From positions 5,565-69,564 of the forward strand of contig CAMLRA010000006.1 of NCBI GenBank assembly GCA_946482325.1: DNA of 64,000 bases, read 5' to 3'. A program made the position numbers and the translations under genes. Positions 53,533 to 62,194 of the stretch are shown here, one piece after another. This stretch comes from an uncultured Chromatiaceae bacterium (GTDB lineage Bacteria; Pseudomonadota; Gammaproteobacteria; Enterobacterales; Alteromonadaceae). The notes beneath the pieces are model-generated. The model was not told the DNA's origin and did no database searches. It saw nothing but the letters and a program-made list of their open reading frames with translations. The first letter of the stretch is position 1; every line of letters begins with the position of its first letter.

Positions 53533-54155
53533 TGCAACACAGTCGCCACGCCGATTGACGATTGCTCGCGCCAGTGGCGAAACTCTGCGGCGTGAGTTTC
53601 ATAGCCGTTGGCGGGGTCAGTTGCCTGCAGCGCCTGTTGCAACAGTTGCGTGACAAAGTGGTCTTTGCCGGCCTGATAACTGTGAGTGTCACTGGGGAAT
53701 TGCCGGGCAAGTCGCTGTTTGAGTGCTGAGTATTCTGCGGCAGCGCCTGGGTTTTGCCGCAAGTAGTCACGTAGCGTCAGATGCTGGCCGACCTGCGGTG
53801 CGCCACGAACAAAAACGTGTAAATGATGACTGCGCTGGTTACTGCCTGGCGCTGTATTTCTATAAAAATAACGTCGCCCGCTGATGCCGTTTTCGCCTTT
53901 GGCGATATACCCCAGGCTGGCTAAAGCGGCAGCTTTGGTATCAAATTCGCTTAAATCAGTGACTTCTAACAGCAGATCTATAATGGGTTTGGCAGCAAGG
54001 CCGGGCACTGCAGTGCTGCCGATATGATGCAGCGCCAGTGCAGTCGTGCCAAGAGCCGCGAGAATGCTGGCTTGTTCAGTGGCAAAAACTGCAGGCCAGT
54101 GAGTTTGATAAGGAATCACCATCACGCTGCGCTTTGGCTCTGACTTGTTTTGCAT
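53478..54155 (-). CDS. GrpB-family protein (fused in sequence to the methyltransferase, frame broken)
   Basis: The 225-residue reading frame contains a complete GrpB/UPF0157 nucleotidyltransferase-like domain: VMVIPYQTHWPAVFATEQ, LHHIGSTAVPGLAAKPIIDLL, YFYRNT, HHLHVFVRG, YQAGKDHFVTQLLQQAL. The last ~45 residues are not GrpB: from NGYETHAAEFRHW they are the beginning of a SAM methyltransferase domain, after which the frame runs into nonsense (GLRCWTLAVAAACR). The parent gene was probably a GrpB-methyltransferase fusion, or two coupled genes now joined by a frameshift. GrpB biochemistry is poorly known. The start at 54155 has GGGG 7 nt upstream and follows ampR by 2 bp. Confidence 0.8.
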   Translation of the reverse strand: MQNKSEPKRSVMVIPYQTHWPAVFATEQASILAALGTTALALHHIGSTAVPGLAAKPIIDLLLEVTDLSEFDTKAAALASLGYIAKGENGISGRRYFYRNTAPGSNQRSHHLHVFVRGAPQVGQHLTLRDYLRQNPGAAAEYSALKQRLARQFPSDTHSYQAGKDHFVTQLLQQALQATDPANGYETHAAEFRHWREQSSIGVATVLQWAQGLRCWTLAVAAACR

Positions 54156-54157
54156 GT

Positions 54158-55066
54158 TTAAGCCCCGTTGTTGCTGATCTGATGCTCGGTGCTTGCTACC
54201 AGTTCGCTGCACAGCCACTGCGCAAATTCGCGCATGGCGCTGGTTTCTGCTTTGGATTGCAGACGGGTCAGCCAATAACTGCCGAAGCTGATTTCCTGCT
54301 GAAATGGCCGCACGATAGCGCCTGTTTGCAGCAAATGGCTGAACATTCTGGCCGGTGCTATTGCAATACCGAGACCGGTTTTTGCAGCTTCGAGCATAGT
54401 GACACTGGAATCAAACACAATAACCGGATGGGTTGGCGGTAATTGCGTGCCGCCGGCTTGTTGTAGCCAGGCGGTCCATTCGTCGCGCCGGTACGAGCGC
54501 AGCAATGTGTAGTTTAAAAGGTCCGCCGGTTGCTGTAGCTGTGCAGCGATGTCCGGTGTGCAGAGTGGTGTCAGCGGGCTGTCGCACAGATACTGTGCAG
54601 CAGTGCCGTGCCAGGCGCCGTCGCCAAACCGGATGGCAAAATCCAGGCCTTCGGCGGCGATATCAACACGATTGTTGTTGGTGGAAATTTGCAGCTCAAT
54701 GTGCGGAAATTTCTGATAAAACGCCTGCAGGCGCGGCAGTAAAAAACCGATGGCAAAAGTGCCAACCACACCAATTTTCAGTTTTTCCTGCACCTTACGA
54801 CCCGCAAAATAATCTAACAGCTGGGCGATACGATCAAAAGACTCATGAAGGACCGGCAGCAGCGTTTCACCTTCCGGCGTCAGCGCCAGCCCGCGGGGTA
54901 TGCGCAAAAACAGCGGGCAATGCAGTTGATCTTCCAGCAGTTTTACCTGTTGGCTCACTGCCGAATGCGTCACATTCAGCTCGATAGCGGCATGAGTGAA
55001 ACTTAAATGCCGGGCGGCAGCTTCAAAAGCGCGCAGTGATTTCAGTGGGATATAACGACGGGTCAT
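54158..55066 (-). CDS. ampR: LysR-type regulator of beta-lactamase, AmpR
   Basis: The 302-residue protein follows enterobacterial and Pseudomonas AmpR closely as I recall them: IPLKSLRAFEAAARHLSFTH, AAIELNVTHSAVSQQVK, QEKLKIGVVGTFAIGFLLP, LQISTNNNRVDIAAEGLDF, GDGAWHGTAAQYLC and LLRSYRRDEWTAWLQQAGG. AmpR senses muropeptides and UDP-MurNAc-pentapeptide and switches ampC. The divergent ampC neighbour 221 bp away confirms the call. The start is the ATG at 55066 (AGGT 6 nt upstream), not the one 10 codons earlier. It is co-transcribed with the GrpB gene (2 bp gap). Confidence 0.93.
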   Translation of the reverse strand: MTRRYIPLKSLRAFEAAARHLSFTHAAIELNVTHSAVSQQVKLLEDQLHCPLFLRIPRGLALTPEGETLLPVLHESFDRIAQLLDYFAGRKVQEKLKIGVVGTFAIGFLLPRLQAFYQKFPHIELQISTNNNRVDIAAEGLDFAIRFGDGAWHGTAAQYLCDSPLTPLCTPDIAAQLQQPADLLNYTLLRSYRRDEWTAWLQQAGGTQLPPTHPVIVFDSSVTMLEAAKTGLGIAIAPARMFSHLLQTGAIVRPFQQEISFGSYWLTRLQSKAETSAMREFAQWLCSELVASTEHQISNNGA

Positions 55067-55287
55067 GCAGCTACCTGTTGGTTTATCGACACCCAATCAA
55101 CCTGAAGATTCGGGTTGGCGGCGAGCGAAGTCAGCAACCCCGAATATTCAGGGAATTCGGGTGTGTAAGTTTTTCTAACAGCTGATATGTAAATTAACCG
55201 TTTGTCCGGCGAAGTCAACTGGCGCAAGCTAAGGATAGTGCGGGCCCGGCACTTCATTTCAACCCATTCAACCGCAAAGGAAATTAT
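55067..55287. promoter_or_regulatory. ampR-ampC divergent control region
   Basis: The 221-bp gap must hold both promoters and the AmpR site. The segment GTAAATTAACCGTTTGTC (55189-55206) resembles what I recall of the AmpR-protected sequence in enterobacteria, and TTGTCC there could be the ampC -35. I cannot define the exact binding dyad or -10 by eye. Confidence 0.4.
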
Positions 55288-56436
55288 ATGCATTTCAATA
55301 AAACTCTGTTGGCGCTGACCTCTGTACTCTGTTGGGCCGGCCCGGCTCTGGCGCAAACGATTGAAAACGAAGCCGCACTGAAAACCGCAGTCAGTCAGCA
55401 AGTGTCATCCCTGATGCAACAACAGCAAATCCCCGGCATGGCCGTGGCGGTACTGTGGCAGGGCAAAACGTTTTTTTACAGCTTTGGGCAAGCAGATGTC
55501 GCAGCAAAAAAACCGGTTACACCAGATACCTTGTTTGAGCTCGGTTCTATCAGCAAAACCTTTGCCGGTGTGATTGGCGCTATGGCGTTGGAACGGGGTG
55601 ACATCAAGCTGAATGACCCTGTTGCCAAGCACTGGCCGGCTTTGACCGGCAAACAATGGCAGGCGATTAACATGCAACATCTGGCGACTTACACAGCCGG
55701 TGGCCTGCCGCTGTTTATGCCGGACCACGTCACCGATAAAGCCAGTCTGTTGAACTATTACCAGCAGTGGCAACCGGAATATGCGCCGGGCATGCAGCGG
55801 GTCTACGCCAACAGCAGCATTGGTTTATTCGCTCATCTGGCAGTTGCTGCCGGGGGCAAAGGTTATGCCGAAGTCTTTCGCAAACTGACTACAGACTTGC
55901 AGATACCCAATACTTATCTGCAGGTGCCAGAAGCAGCTCAGGCGCAATATGCCTGGGGTTATAAAGAAGGCAAACCGGTGCGGATTGGCACTGGGGTGTT
56001 GCTGGATGAAGCGGGCGGGGTGAAGGCGAGCGTGCGCGATTTAGCAACCTGGCTTAAAGCCAACCTGCAACCAGAAAAAGTGACAGATCCATTGTTGCGG
56101 GCAGGTATCGCGAAGGCGCAGCAACGTTATGCTAAATCTGAACAAATGTATCAGGGCCTCGGCTGGGAAATGCTGGATTATCCGGTGTCACTGGCGGCAT
56201 TAAAGGCAATGACAGCCGCTGAATTTGTTGATGGCAGTGCTGCAACGGTATTGGCTCCGCCCGCGCCGGCAGTGACCAACAGCTGGGTGCATAAAACCGG
56301 CGCCACCGGCGGTTTTGGGGCTTACGCTGCTTTTATCCCGTCGCGTCAGGTGGGTATTGTGCTGCTGGCCAACCAGCGTTATCCAAATGCGCTGCGGGTG
56401 GAAGTGGCGCACAAGGTGCTGGAAAACCTGAAATAG
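55288..56436 (+). CDS. ampC: Class C beta-lactamase (AmpC)
   Basis: The 382-residue protein has a signal peptide (to LAQ) and the class C active-site triad: Ser87-x2-Lys90 (SISK), Tyr173-x-Asn175 (YANS) and Lys336-Thr-Gly (HKTGATGG). Length, ELGSISKTFAGVIGAMALERGDI and PGMQRVYANSSIGLF are typical of chromosomal AmpC enzymes. It hydrolyses cephalosporins in the periplasm. The adjacent AmpR indicates inducible expression. AAGGAAATTAT precedes the ATG. A hairpin lies 24 bp after the stop. Confidence 0.95.
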   Translation: MHFNKTLLALTSVLCWAGPALAQTIENEAALKTAVSQQVSSLMQQQQIPGMAVAVLWQGKTFFYSFGQADVAAKKPVTPDTLFELGSISKTFAGVIGAMALERGDIKLNDPVAKHWPALTGKQWQAINMQHLATYTAGGLPLFMPDHVTDKASLLNYYQQWQPEYAPGMQRVYANSSIGLFAHLAVAAGGKGYAEVFRKLTTDLQIPNTYLQVPEAAQAQYAWGYKEGKPVRIGTGVLLDEAGGVKASVRDLATWLKANLQPEKVTDPLLRAGIAKAQQRYAKSEQMYQGLGWEMLDYPVSLAALKAMTAAEFVDGSAATVLAPPAPAVTNSWVHKTGATGGFGAYAAFIPSRQVGIVLLANQRYPNALRVEVAHKVLENLK

Positions 56437-56459
56437 TCTTTTTATACCAAGAGCTGGTC

Positions 56460-56489
56460 TGCCGCGGTCTGTGTCACAGTGCCGCGGCA
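56460..56489 (+). terminator. Hairpin after ampC
   Basis: TGCCGCGG (56460-56467) and CCGCGGCA (56482-56489) form a strong G+C-rich stem with a 14-nt loop. There is no T-tract, so it may be a weak or Rho-assisted terminator. Confidence 0.4.
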
Positions 56490-56555
56490 AAGTGACGGCC
56501 CAAGTGGCAACTGTTAGACTGCCGGCCATTGAATACCCGCTTCAGGAGCTGTGTG

Positions 56556-57485
56556 GTGACTGTATCTATGACGTTAGACGAAATTTTATTGCGCTTAAGT
56601 ACCGAACAGCAGGTCGCGGCAGATTCTGAACAGCTGTTGTTCCCGGCGGAGGCTTTAGTGGCCGCAAAAAGCCACTGGGCGGAATTCTGGCCACATATCG
56701 CCGCGCTGATGCAGCGGATGCAGGCAGATGAAGAGCTGTCAGATGACGAATATCAGCTGCTGTTTTACGGCGTGATGCTGTTAGCTGACGTGGCGGATTT
56801 GTCGCAGGCGCCGGTTTTTATGCAATGGGTGGACACCACAGACGGCCTGGGCTCAGACCTCGAATACACCCTCGGCGATGCCATGACCGAAGATCTGGCA
56901 ACTATGTTGTTTGTGCTGTCGGCCGGGCAGTCTTTACCGCTGCAGCAACTGCTGCTGAGTGAAAAAGCCGGTATTTACGTCAAAGCCGCGGCGCTTGCGG
57001 CTTTATTTGCCCAGCAGGAACTGGCAGAGCAACAAGGCCAGGCACCCGACACCGCAGCACTTATTCCGCTATTGCAACAAGTGATTGATGTCGCTTCCCG
57101 CCACGGCCAGAAATTTGTGCTGGGCGAACTGGCGATCTGGTGTATCAGTTTTGGCCTGCAACAACTCAAACCGGCGTTTGAGCTGCTGCTGCGGCAGAAC
57201 AGAATTGATACAAAAGTGATTAGCACCAGAGAAATCAGCCGCTGGCAGCTGGCAAACAGTGAAAAACCGCTGGCATCTGGCCTGGTGCGCCCAAGCTTTG
57301 ATGTGATGTCATTGCAGCATTGGCTGGCATTTCAGCCAGACAGCACAGCGACAACAGCTGAGCCTCTGACTGAGGTCAGCGCTGGTTTGCCGGAAAACGC
57401 AACGAGCACTAAAGCGCTGACCGGTCGTAACGATGCCTGCCCTTGTGGCAGCGGTAAAAAATACAAAAAATGCTGTCTGAACTGA
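56556..57485 (+). CDS. DUF1186-like protein with C-terminal SEC-C metal-binding motif
   Basis: A 309-residue soluble, mostly helical protein. Residues 1-240 (e.g. LTMDEILLRL-like start, DLEYTLGDAMTEDLATMLF, HGQKFVLGELAIWCISFGLQQLKPAFELLLR) resemble DUF1186, an alpha-solenoid domain. The last residues RNDACPCGSGKKYKKCCLN are the SEC-C zinc-binding motif (C-x-C-x8-C-C) as in the SecA tail. The role is unknown; SEC-C domains often mediate contacts with the ribosome or SecB. Translation probably starts at the GTG at 56556 (AGGAG 7 nt upstream), although a TTG at 56529 is also in frame. Confidence 0.75.
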   Translation: MTVSMTLDEILLRLSTEQQVAADSEQLLFPAEALVAAKSHWAEFWPHIAALMQRMQADEELSDDEYQLLFYGVMLLADVADLSQAPVFMQWVDTTDGLGSDLEYTLGDAMTEDLATMLFVLSAGQSLPLQQLLLSEKAGIYVKAAALAALFAQQELAEQQGQAPDTAALIPLLQQVIDVASRHGQKFVLGELAIWCISFGLQQLKPAFELLLRQNRIDTKVISTREISRWQLANSEKPLASGLVRPSFDVMSLQHWLAFQPDSTATTAEPLTEVSAGLPENATSTKALTGRNDACPCGSGKKYKKCCLN

Positions 57486-57534
57486 TCTCCGGTTCAGTCG
57501 GCCAGGGGTGATCACGACCAAAGGTCAACACGCC

Positions 57535-58320
57535 CTAAAGCGTTTTAGCTACAACGTCGGCGGTTTGTGTTGTGATCAGTGCCGCCTGATGCCGCTCCCA
57601 TTTTTTCACCAGCCAGAAATAGCTGATAGCTGCCACGCTCAGGATGATCGCTTTTTCTTGCAAACTAATACCGTTTCGGATCAAGGCGTTAAACATCATG
57701 ATTTGAATGATCAGATGGAAACAGGCGCAGGCCAGAATGGATTTGGTTGCAGCGGCCACCTGACCAATGCCCCAACTGCCCAGAATCATCATGCCGAGGA
57801 AAAACAGGTTATCGCCAAGACTGGCACCGGTTAAAAAAGTCAGATGCCACAGATACCAGCAACAACCAATGACCAGATATTTCAGATTGTCAGTGAGCGG
57901 TGCCAGCTCCGTTTGCAGGTAACCACGCCAGCCGTATTCTTCCATGATGCAGTACAGCAAAGTCCCGCAGGCTGCTATCAGGCCGTACAGATGCGGGTTC
58001 ATCCCATAGCTGTTGTTTACGCCAAAGCCCGCAAGTAAAACCAGCGCAATCGCGACCATGCTGAGCGGGATCCACGGCAGATTGCCAAACAACTGCATCG
58101 GCAGTGGGCCCCGGCGGCGCAGCGCCCGCCGCGCGATCAAGGCGGCCAGTAAAATCCCTGCGCCTTCGGCGATCACTGAAAGCAATATCGCCAACCAGTC
58201 AGGCAAAGCAGTGAGAGCGGCTTTGTGGCCCAACAGGTCAAAGCGGAAGATATTCGCCAGTGCCGTGGCGAGCAGCATAAACACCGCGATGCGGCGCCAA
58301 CTAATCTGTGATTGATGCAA
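57535..58320 (-). CDS. CPBP-family intramembrane metalloprotease (CAAX/Abi-like)
   Basis: A 261-residue protein with about 7-8 helices. The CPBP motifs are present: EEYGWRGYLQTEL (E-E-x3-R), WYLWHLTFL (the His of motif 2) and ACFHLIIQIMMFN (motif 3). These carry the zinc ligands of the Rce1/Abi fold. Bacterial members act in bacteriocin immunity or membrane protein processing. The start is a TTG at 58320 with AGGA 7 nt upstream. It converges on the DUF1186 gene. Confidence 0.85.
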   Translation of the reverse strand: MHQSQISWRRIAVFMLLATALANIFRFDLLGHKAALTALPDWLAILLSVIAEGAGILLAALIARRALRRRGPLPMQLFGNLPWIPLSMVAIALVLLAGFGVNNSYGMNPHLYGLIAACGTLLYCIMEEYGWRGYLQTELAPLTDNLKYLVIGCCWYLWHLTFLTGASLGDNLFFLGMMILGSWGIGQVAAATKSILACACFHLIIQIMMFNALIRNGISLQEKAIILSVAAISYFWLVKKWERHQAALITTQTADVVAKTL

Positions 58321-58521
58321 AGCAAATTCCTATTATTACCAGCATGGTGGTTGACGTTTTTTCGACAGATAAGTGGTTATTTTTAGAGCGGTTTACTCAA
58401 TGGAACCAGTCAGAAAGTGTAAGGATTTGCAACAAATGCGGAGGCATCGGCAGCGGCGTTTGGCTCTTTGCAGCAGTCTTGATGATATAGTGCCAATCCC
58501 GGCTGTTAACGGCAAAACCCG

Positions 58522-58995
58522 ATGAAAAAAATCGCAGTGTTTGTGGACGTACAAAACATCTATTACACCTGCCGCCAGGCTTATGGCCGGCAGTTCAACT
58601 ACCGCAGGTTTTGGCAGCAATTACAGCAGCAGGGCGATATTGTGCTGGCCACCGCTTATGCCATCGAGCGTGCTGACGATCAGCAGCGCAAGTTTCAGGA
58701 CGCGCTGCGGCATATCGGTTTTCAGGTGAAGTTAAAGCCGTTTATTCAGCGCAGTGATGGCAGTGCCAAAGGCGACTGGGATGTCGGTATCACCATCGAC
58801 GTGCTGCAACAGGCTGAACAAGTCGATGAAATTGTGCTGCTGTCCGGAGATGGTGATTTTGATTTGCTGCTGCAGGCGGTGCGCCAGCGTTTTGCCTGCC
58901 GCAGTATTGTCTATGGTGTACCGGGTTTGACTGCGCACGCGCTGATGAATAGCGCGGATCTCTATGAAAAGATTGATGAAAATTTATTGTGTTAA
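58522..58995 (+). CDS. NYN-domain (LabA/DUF88-type) putative ribonuclease
   Basis: A 157-residue single-domain protein of the PIN-like NYN fold. Its conserved acidic residues are visible: VFVDVQNIYY, KGDWDVGITIDV and VLLSGDGDFDLLL. YGVPGLTAHALMNSAD closes the domain. NYN proteins are Mg-dependent RNases or RNA-binding factors, and the cellular role here is unknown. Only weak ribosome-site similarity precedes the ATG, and the call rests on the strong motif set. Confidence 0.88.
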   Translation: MKKIAVFVDVQNIYYTCRQAYGRQFNYRRFWQQLQQQGDIVLATAYAIERADDQQRKFQDALRHIGFQVKLKPFIQRSDGSAKGDWDVGITIDVLQQAEQVDEIVLLSGDGDFDLLLQAVRQRFACRSIVYGVPGLTAHALMNSADLYEKIDENLLC

Positions 58996-59089
58996 GTAAA
59001 CAATCAGGCCCCTGCCGCAGGCTCTGGTGATACAGCTGGCTGTTTGCTGCGTATTGCTGTGTAACTTTCTAAGCAGATTCGAGAACCCA

Positions 59090-59614
59090 ATGAAACTGTT
59101 ATCACTCAAAGCGCCGCTGTTGGCAGCAAGCTTGTTACTGGCCAGCTGCACCGGCATTCCGGAAGGCCTAGCACCGGTACAACCTTTTGAACTGAATCGT
59201 TATTTAGGCGAGTGGCATGAAATCGCCCGGCTGGATCATTCGTTTGAGCGTGGTTTGACCCAAGTCACAGCCAATTACAGCCTGAACCCGGACGGCAGCG
59301 TTAAAGTACTGAACCGCGGTTTTTCGGCTGAAAACAACGAATGGGAAGAGGCGGAGGGTCTGGCCAAAATGAACGGCCCGGCCGACCAGGGCCGGTTAAA
59401 AGTATCGTTTTTCGGGCCATTTTATGGCGCCTATAACATTGTGAAATTAGCGCCGGATTACAGCATGGCGCTGATTGTCGGGCCAGACCTGACCTACGCC
59501 TGGCTGCTGGCGCGAAGCCCCAACCCGGATAAAACCCAGTGTCAGGCCTTTTATGCTGAGGCGGCGCGGATTGGCATCAAGCCGGACAGCTGGATCCGGT
59601 TAAGTCCCTGTTAA
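59090..59614 (+). CDS. blc: Outer-membrane lipocalin (Blc-like)
   Basis: A 174-residue lipoprotein with the lipobox LLASC and the lipocalin motif RYLGEWHEIARLDHSFERGL (about 34-53). ANYSLNPDGSVKVLNRG and TYAWLLARSPNP also match Blc. It binds lysophospholipids or fatty acids at the outer membrane. The start is the ATG at 59090, chosen because the upstream 21 open codons do not resemble a signal sequence and the ribosome site GAGAA lies 7 nt before it. It converges on the GST gene. Confidence 0.9.
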   Translation: MKLLSLKAPLLAASLLLASCTGIPEGLAPVQPFELNRYLGEWHEIARLDHSFERGLTQVTANYSLNPDGSVKVLNRGFSAENNEWEEAEGLAKMNGPADQGRLKVSFFGPFYGAYNIVKLAPDYSMALIVGPDLTYAWLLARSPNPDKTQCQAFYAEAARIGIKPDSWIRLSPC

Positions 59615-59636
59615 CAGCGGGGCGCCGGCTGAAGCG

Positions 59637-60260
59637 TCAGGCGACGCCGTTAAAACAGAACTGCTGCGCGGCCGGGCGTTTCTCGAGTAACGCCTGATAG
59701 GCCATCAGGTGTGGCAAAGCCGCGCGCTCAGCGATGGGCGTTTGTAACCAGCGGTTCAGCGATAACCCGAGCACAATATCTGCAAGCGTAAAATCTGCCC
59801 CACAGATATAAGCGCCGCTTTGCGCCAGCGTGTTGTCCAGAATGTGTAGTTTGTGCTGCCATTGCTGCGTGCTTTGGGCAATGGCTACCGGGTCGGTGAA
59901 ATCCGCATGTTGGCGCACCAGCGCCATAAAGGCATACCGCCAGGCCGGGTTTAATTCACAAGCTTGCCAGTCCATCCATTGTTCTACTTTGGCCATTTGC
60001 TGCAGATCTCCGCCTAATAACGTCGGATGGCTATGTTTTCTCGCCAGATAACGGCAAATACTGTTGGATTCCCACAGCACAAAATCGCCGTCGACCAGCA
60101 CCGGTACTAAAGCATTCGGGTTGAGCTGGCGGAACTCCGCCGTATCTATGGGCGCAAAACCGCTGCCGCAGGGGATGAGGTCGGTCTCGATGTTCAGCTC
60201 GGCCAGAGTCCATAACACTTTGCGCACGTTAATGGAGCTGGGTTTGCCGTACAGTTGCAT
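59637..60260 (-). CDS. Glutathione S-transferase
   Basis: A 207-residue GST. The thioredoxin-like N-terminal domain (MQLYGKPSSINVRKVLWTL, with Ser9/Ser10 in the usual catalytic place; LNPNALVPVLVDGDFVLWES with the cis-Pro and the Glu-Ser glutathione site) is followed by an all-helical C-terminal domain (CGADFTLADIVLGLSLNRW). It conjugates or reduces electrophiles with glutathione. GAGGA lies 6 nt before the ATG. It is monocistronic. Confidence 0.9.
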   Translation of the reverse strand: MQLYGKPSSINVRKVLWTLAELNIETDLIPCGSGFAPIDTAEFRQLNPNALVPVLVDGDFVLWESNSICRYLARKHSHPTLLGGDLQQMAKVEQWMDWQACELNPAWRYAFMALVRQHADFTDPVAIAQSTQQWQHKLHILDNTLAQSGAYICGADFTLADIVLGLSLNRWLQTPIAERAALPHLMAYQALLEKRPAAQQFCFNGVA

Positions 60261-60429
60261 CGCAGATCCTCAGGCCGCTATGGCCAGTGTGGTTCATGTT
60301 ATTCAGAAAATTGCCCTGGCGGCTCAGCACTACTATCCGGCCGCCGGATGGCGCGTGGTTTTATCATAATAACTGGCACCGCGCAGATAAACCGTGTTGC
60401 GGTAACAGGGTGTTTCCTGAAGCTGCCGC

Positions 60430-61548
60430 TTATTCGCTGAAGACCGTCATGGCGATTTGCATCTGATAGGCTTCTGCCTGCGTGCCCTCGCCGGCATTGC
60501 TGGCGATCAACAGTGCATTTTGCGTATCCGGCTGCAATGTCACCACGGCCTGCCAATAGCCGTTGGAACCGGCATGCATTAATAAACGCACCGGCCGTTG
60601 TTGCGGAAAGTCGGTGCGTACACCCCAGCCCAATGCTGCGCCGGAATCGCCCTGTACCTGATGCAAATACTGGTAACTGGCTTGTTGCAGTAATTTGCCC
60701 CGGCCTTGTTCGCCCTGCATCTGGTCGATGACAAAGGAGGCCCAGTCTTGCATCGTCATATACATATCGCCGGCCGGGATCATCACTTTCGGATTACTGG
60801 CATGCTCGCCCCGGATCGGTTTACCGTCTTTATGGCCGGTATTGGCATTGGCCGGTGTCGGACCAAATCCAACCTGCATGCCCAAAGGTGCAAACATCAG
60901 CTCGGTGATCAGCTGCTCAAAAGGTTTTCCGCTCAGGCGCTCGGCAATAGCGCCACACAAAATGGTCCCGCTGTTGGAATAATTGGCTTGCTGGCGGGCC
61001 GGCGCGATCGGCGCCTGCGTTAACACTTTAGCGGCATACAACTGGCGCAGCGTCATCACGTCGGTTTTATCGCTGTATGTCGACTCCAGCCAGGTTTCAT
61101 CGGCATTGGCGGCGAGACCGGCACGGTGCGACAGCAGGTCGGTGATAGTCAGTTGCCGGTAGGCAGGATGCATCCGCGGTGCCAGTTCAGGCAGTAAGCT
61201 GGCCAGGGTGTCGTCCCAACGTAGTTTACCCAGTTCCACCAGCCGGGCCATCAAGGTGGCAGTCATGGCTTTGCCGTTGGAGCCAATATGCCAGACATCG
61301 GCCGCGCTGACCGGCTGCGCCGGTTGCTCGCCGGCGGCCCGCACGCCTTGTTGCAGTTGCTGCACAATCTGGCCATTTTTTATCAGTACTATCGCCGTGG
61401 CCGGGATCGCCGGATCTGCGCTGACTTCCTGTAAAAGCTTTGCCAAATCAGCAGCTTGTGCCGGCATAACCGATGCAGCGATACACAGCAGGCTACTGCA
61501 CAGCACACGGCCCCAACGCGGGCCTGGTAGACAAAGGGTTCTTTGCAT
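60430..61548 (-). CDS. Exported serine hydrolase of the beta-lactamase/DD-peptidase superfamily
   Basis: A 372-residue protein with a signal peptide (to PAQA). Active-site motifs are Ser-x2-Lys in HIGSNGKAMTATLM, Tyr-x-Asn in QANYSNSGTIL and HAGSNGYWQ in the KTG position. It is related to class C enzymes but lacks AmpC hallmarks, so esterase or DD-peptidase-like activity is more likely than beta-lactam hydrolysis. The start is the ATG at 61548 (AAGGA 8 nt upstream). It is divergent from the DUF2975 gene across an 18-bp palindrome. Confidence 0.85.
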   Translation of the reverse strand: MQRTLCLPGPRWGRVLCSSLLCIAASVMPAQAADLAKLLQEVSADPAIPATAIVLIKNGQIVQQLQQGVRAAGEQPAQPVSAADVWHIGSNGKAMTATLMARLVELGKLRWDDTLASLLPELAPRMHPAYRQLTITDLLSHRAGLAANADETWLESTYSDKTDVMTLRQLYAAKVLTQAPIAPARQQANYSNSGTILCGAIAERLSGKPFEQLITELMFAPLGMQVGFGPTPANANTGHKDGKPIRGEHASNPKVMIPAGDMYMTMQDWASFVIDQMQGEQGRGKLLQQASYQYLHQVQGDSGAALGWGVRTDFPQQRPVRLLMHAGSNGYWQAVVTLQPDTQNALLIASNAGEGTQAEAYQMQIAMTVFSE

Positions 61549-61581
61549 TTGAATATCCTTCTGATAAGCTGAATGATTAAA

Positions 61582-61599
61582 ACAGTAAAAATTTACTGT
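61582..61599. promoter_or_regulatory. 18-bp palindrome in a divergent promoter region
   Basis: ACAGTAAA-AA-TTTACTGT has perfect 8-bp arms. It lies between the serine hydrolase gene and the DUF2975/XRE operon, beside A+T-rich -10-like sequence (TATTAT and TATAC at 61610-61625). The XRE-family regulator two genes away is a natural candidate ligand, but that is inference. Confidence 0.5.
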
Positions 61600-61660
61600 A
61601 AAACGATAAAATATTATCTTTATACATTCAACTAATCTTTTTGCAGCTGAGGGTAAAGCC

Positions 61661-62194
61661 ATGAATCGGCCGGAAATATTTCGTCTGCTGCTGGCGGGCG
61701 CTTTTTGTGTGTATGCACTGGCGGCAGTGATGGTCTGGTGGTTACCGCCTGACTGGTTGTTGGCCAGCAGTGCGGTGTATCAGCTGCAGCTTGGCGCGCA
61801 GGGCGTCGATGCCGCCAATCTGACTATGTTGCAGCGTTTCAATGGCATGCTGGCGGCCTTGCCGTCGTTGGCTGCGCTGTGGCTGGCATGGCGGCGGCTG
61901 ACCGCTTTATTGCGTGGCTTTGCGCAAGGGCAAGGCTTTACGCCGGCTGCCGCGCTGCTGTATCGCAAGTTTTGCGGCTGGTTATGCGCCGGGTTGGTTC
62001 TGGCGCTGCTGGAAGGGATATGGCGTTCGCTGGCTGATTTCATGCTGCTGCCCGGCACCACACCGCTGACTTTGACACTGCAGATCAGTGGCGGCGATTT
62101 GCTGGCGATTGGTGTGGCCGCATTGTTTTATCTGCTGCATCACCTGATGCAACAAGGGCAGCAACTTCAGCAGGAAAACAGCGAGTTTATCTGA
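61661..62194 (+). CDS. DUF2975-family membrane protein
   Basis: A 177-residue protein with four helices and the DUF2975 layout: an N-terminal helix, a loop with LTMLQRFNGMLAALPSLAALWL, F-A-Q-G-Q-G-F-T-P with the following segment LYRKFCGWLCAGLVL, and a last helix pair. These proteins pair with a small XRE regulator, as here. The ATG has GAGGG about 7 nt upstream and the stop overlaps the XRE start (TGATG). The function of the pair is unknown. Confidence 0.85.
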   Translation: MNRPEIFRLLLAGAFCVYALAAVMVWWLPPDWLLASSAVYQLQLGAQGVDAANLTMLQRFNGMLAALPSLAALWLAWRRLTALLRGFAQGQGFTPAAALLYRKFCGWLCAGLVLALLEGIWRSLADFMLLPGTTPLTLTLQISGGDLLAIGVAALFYLLHHLMQQGQQLQQENSEFI

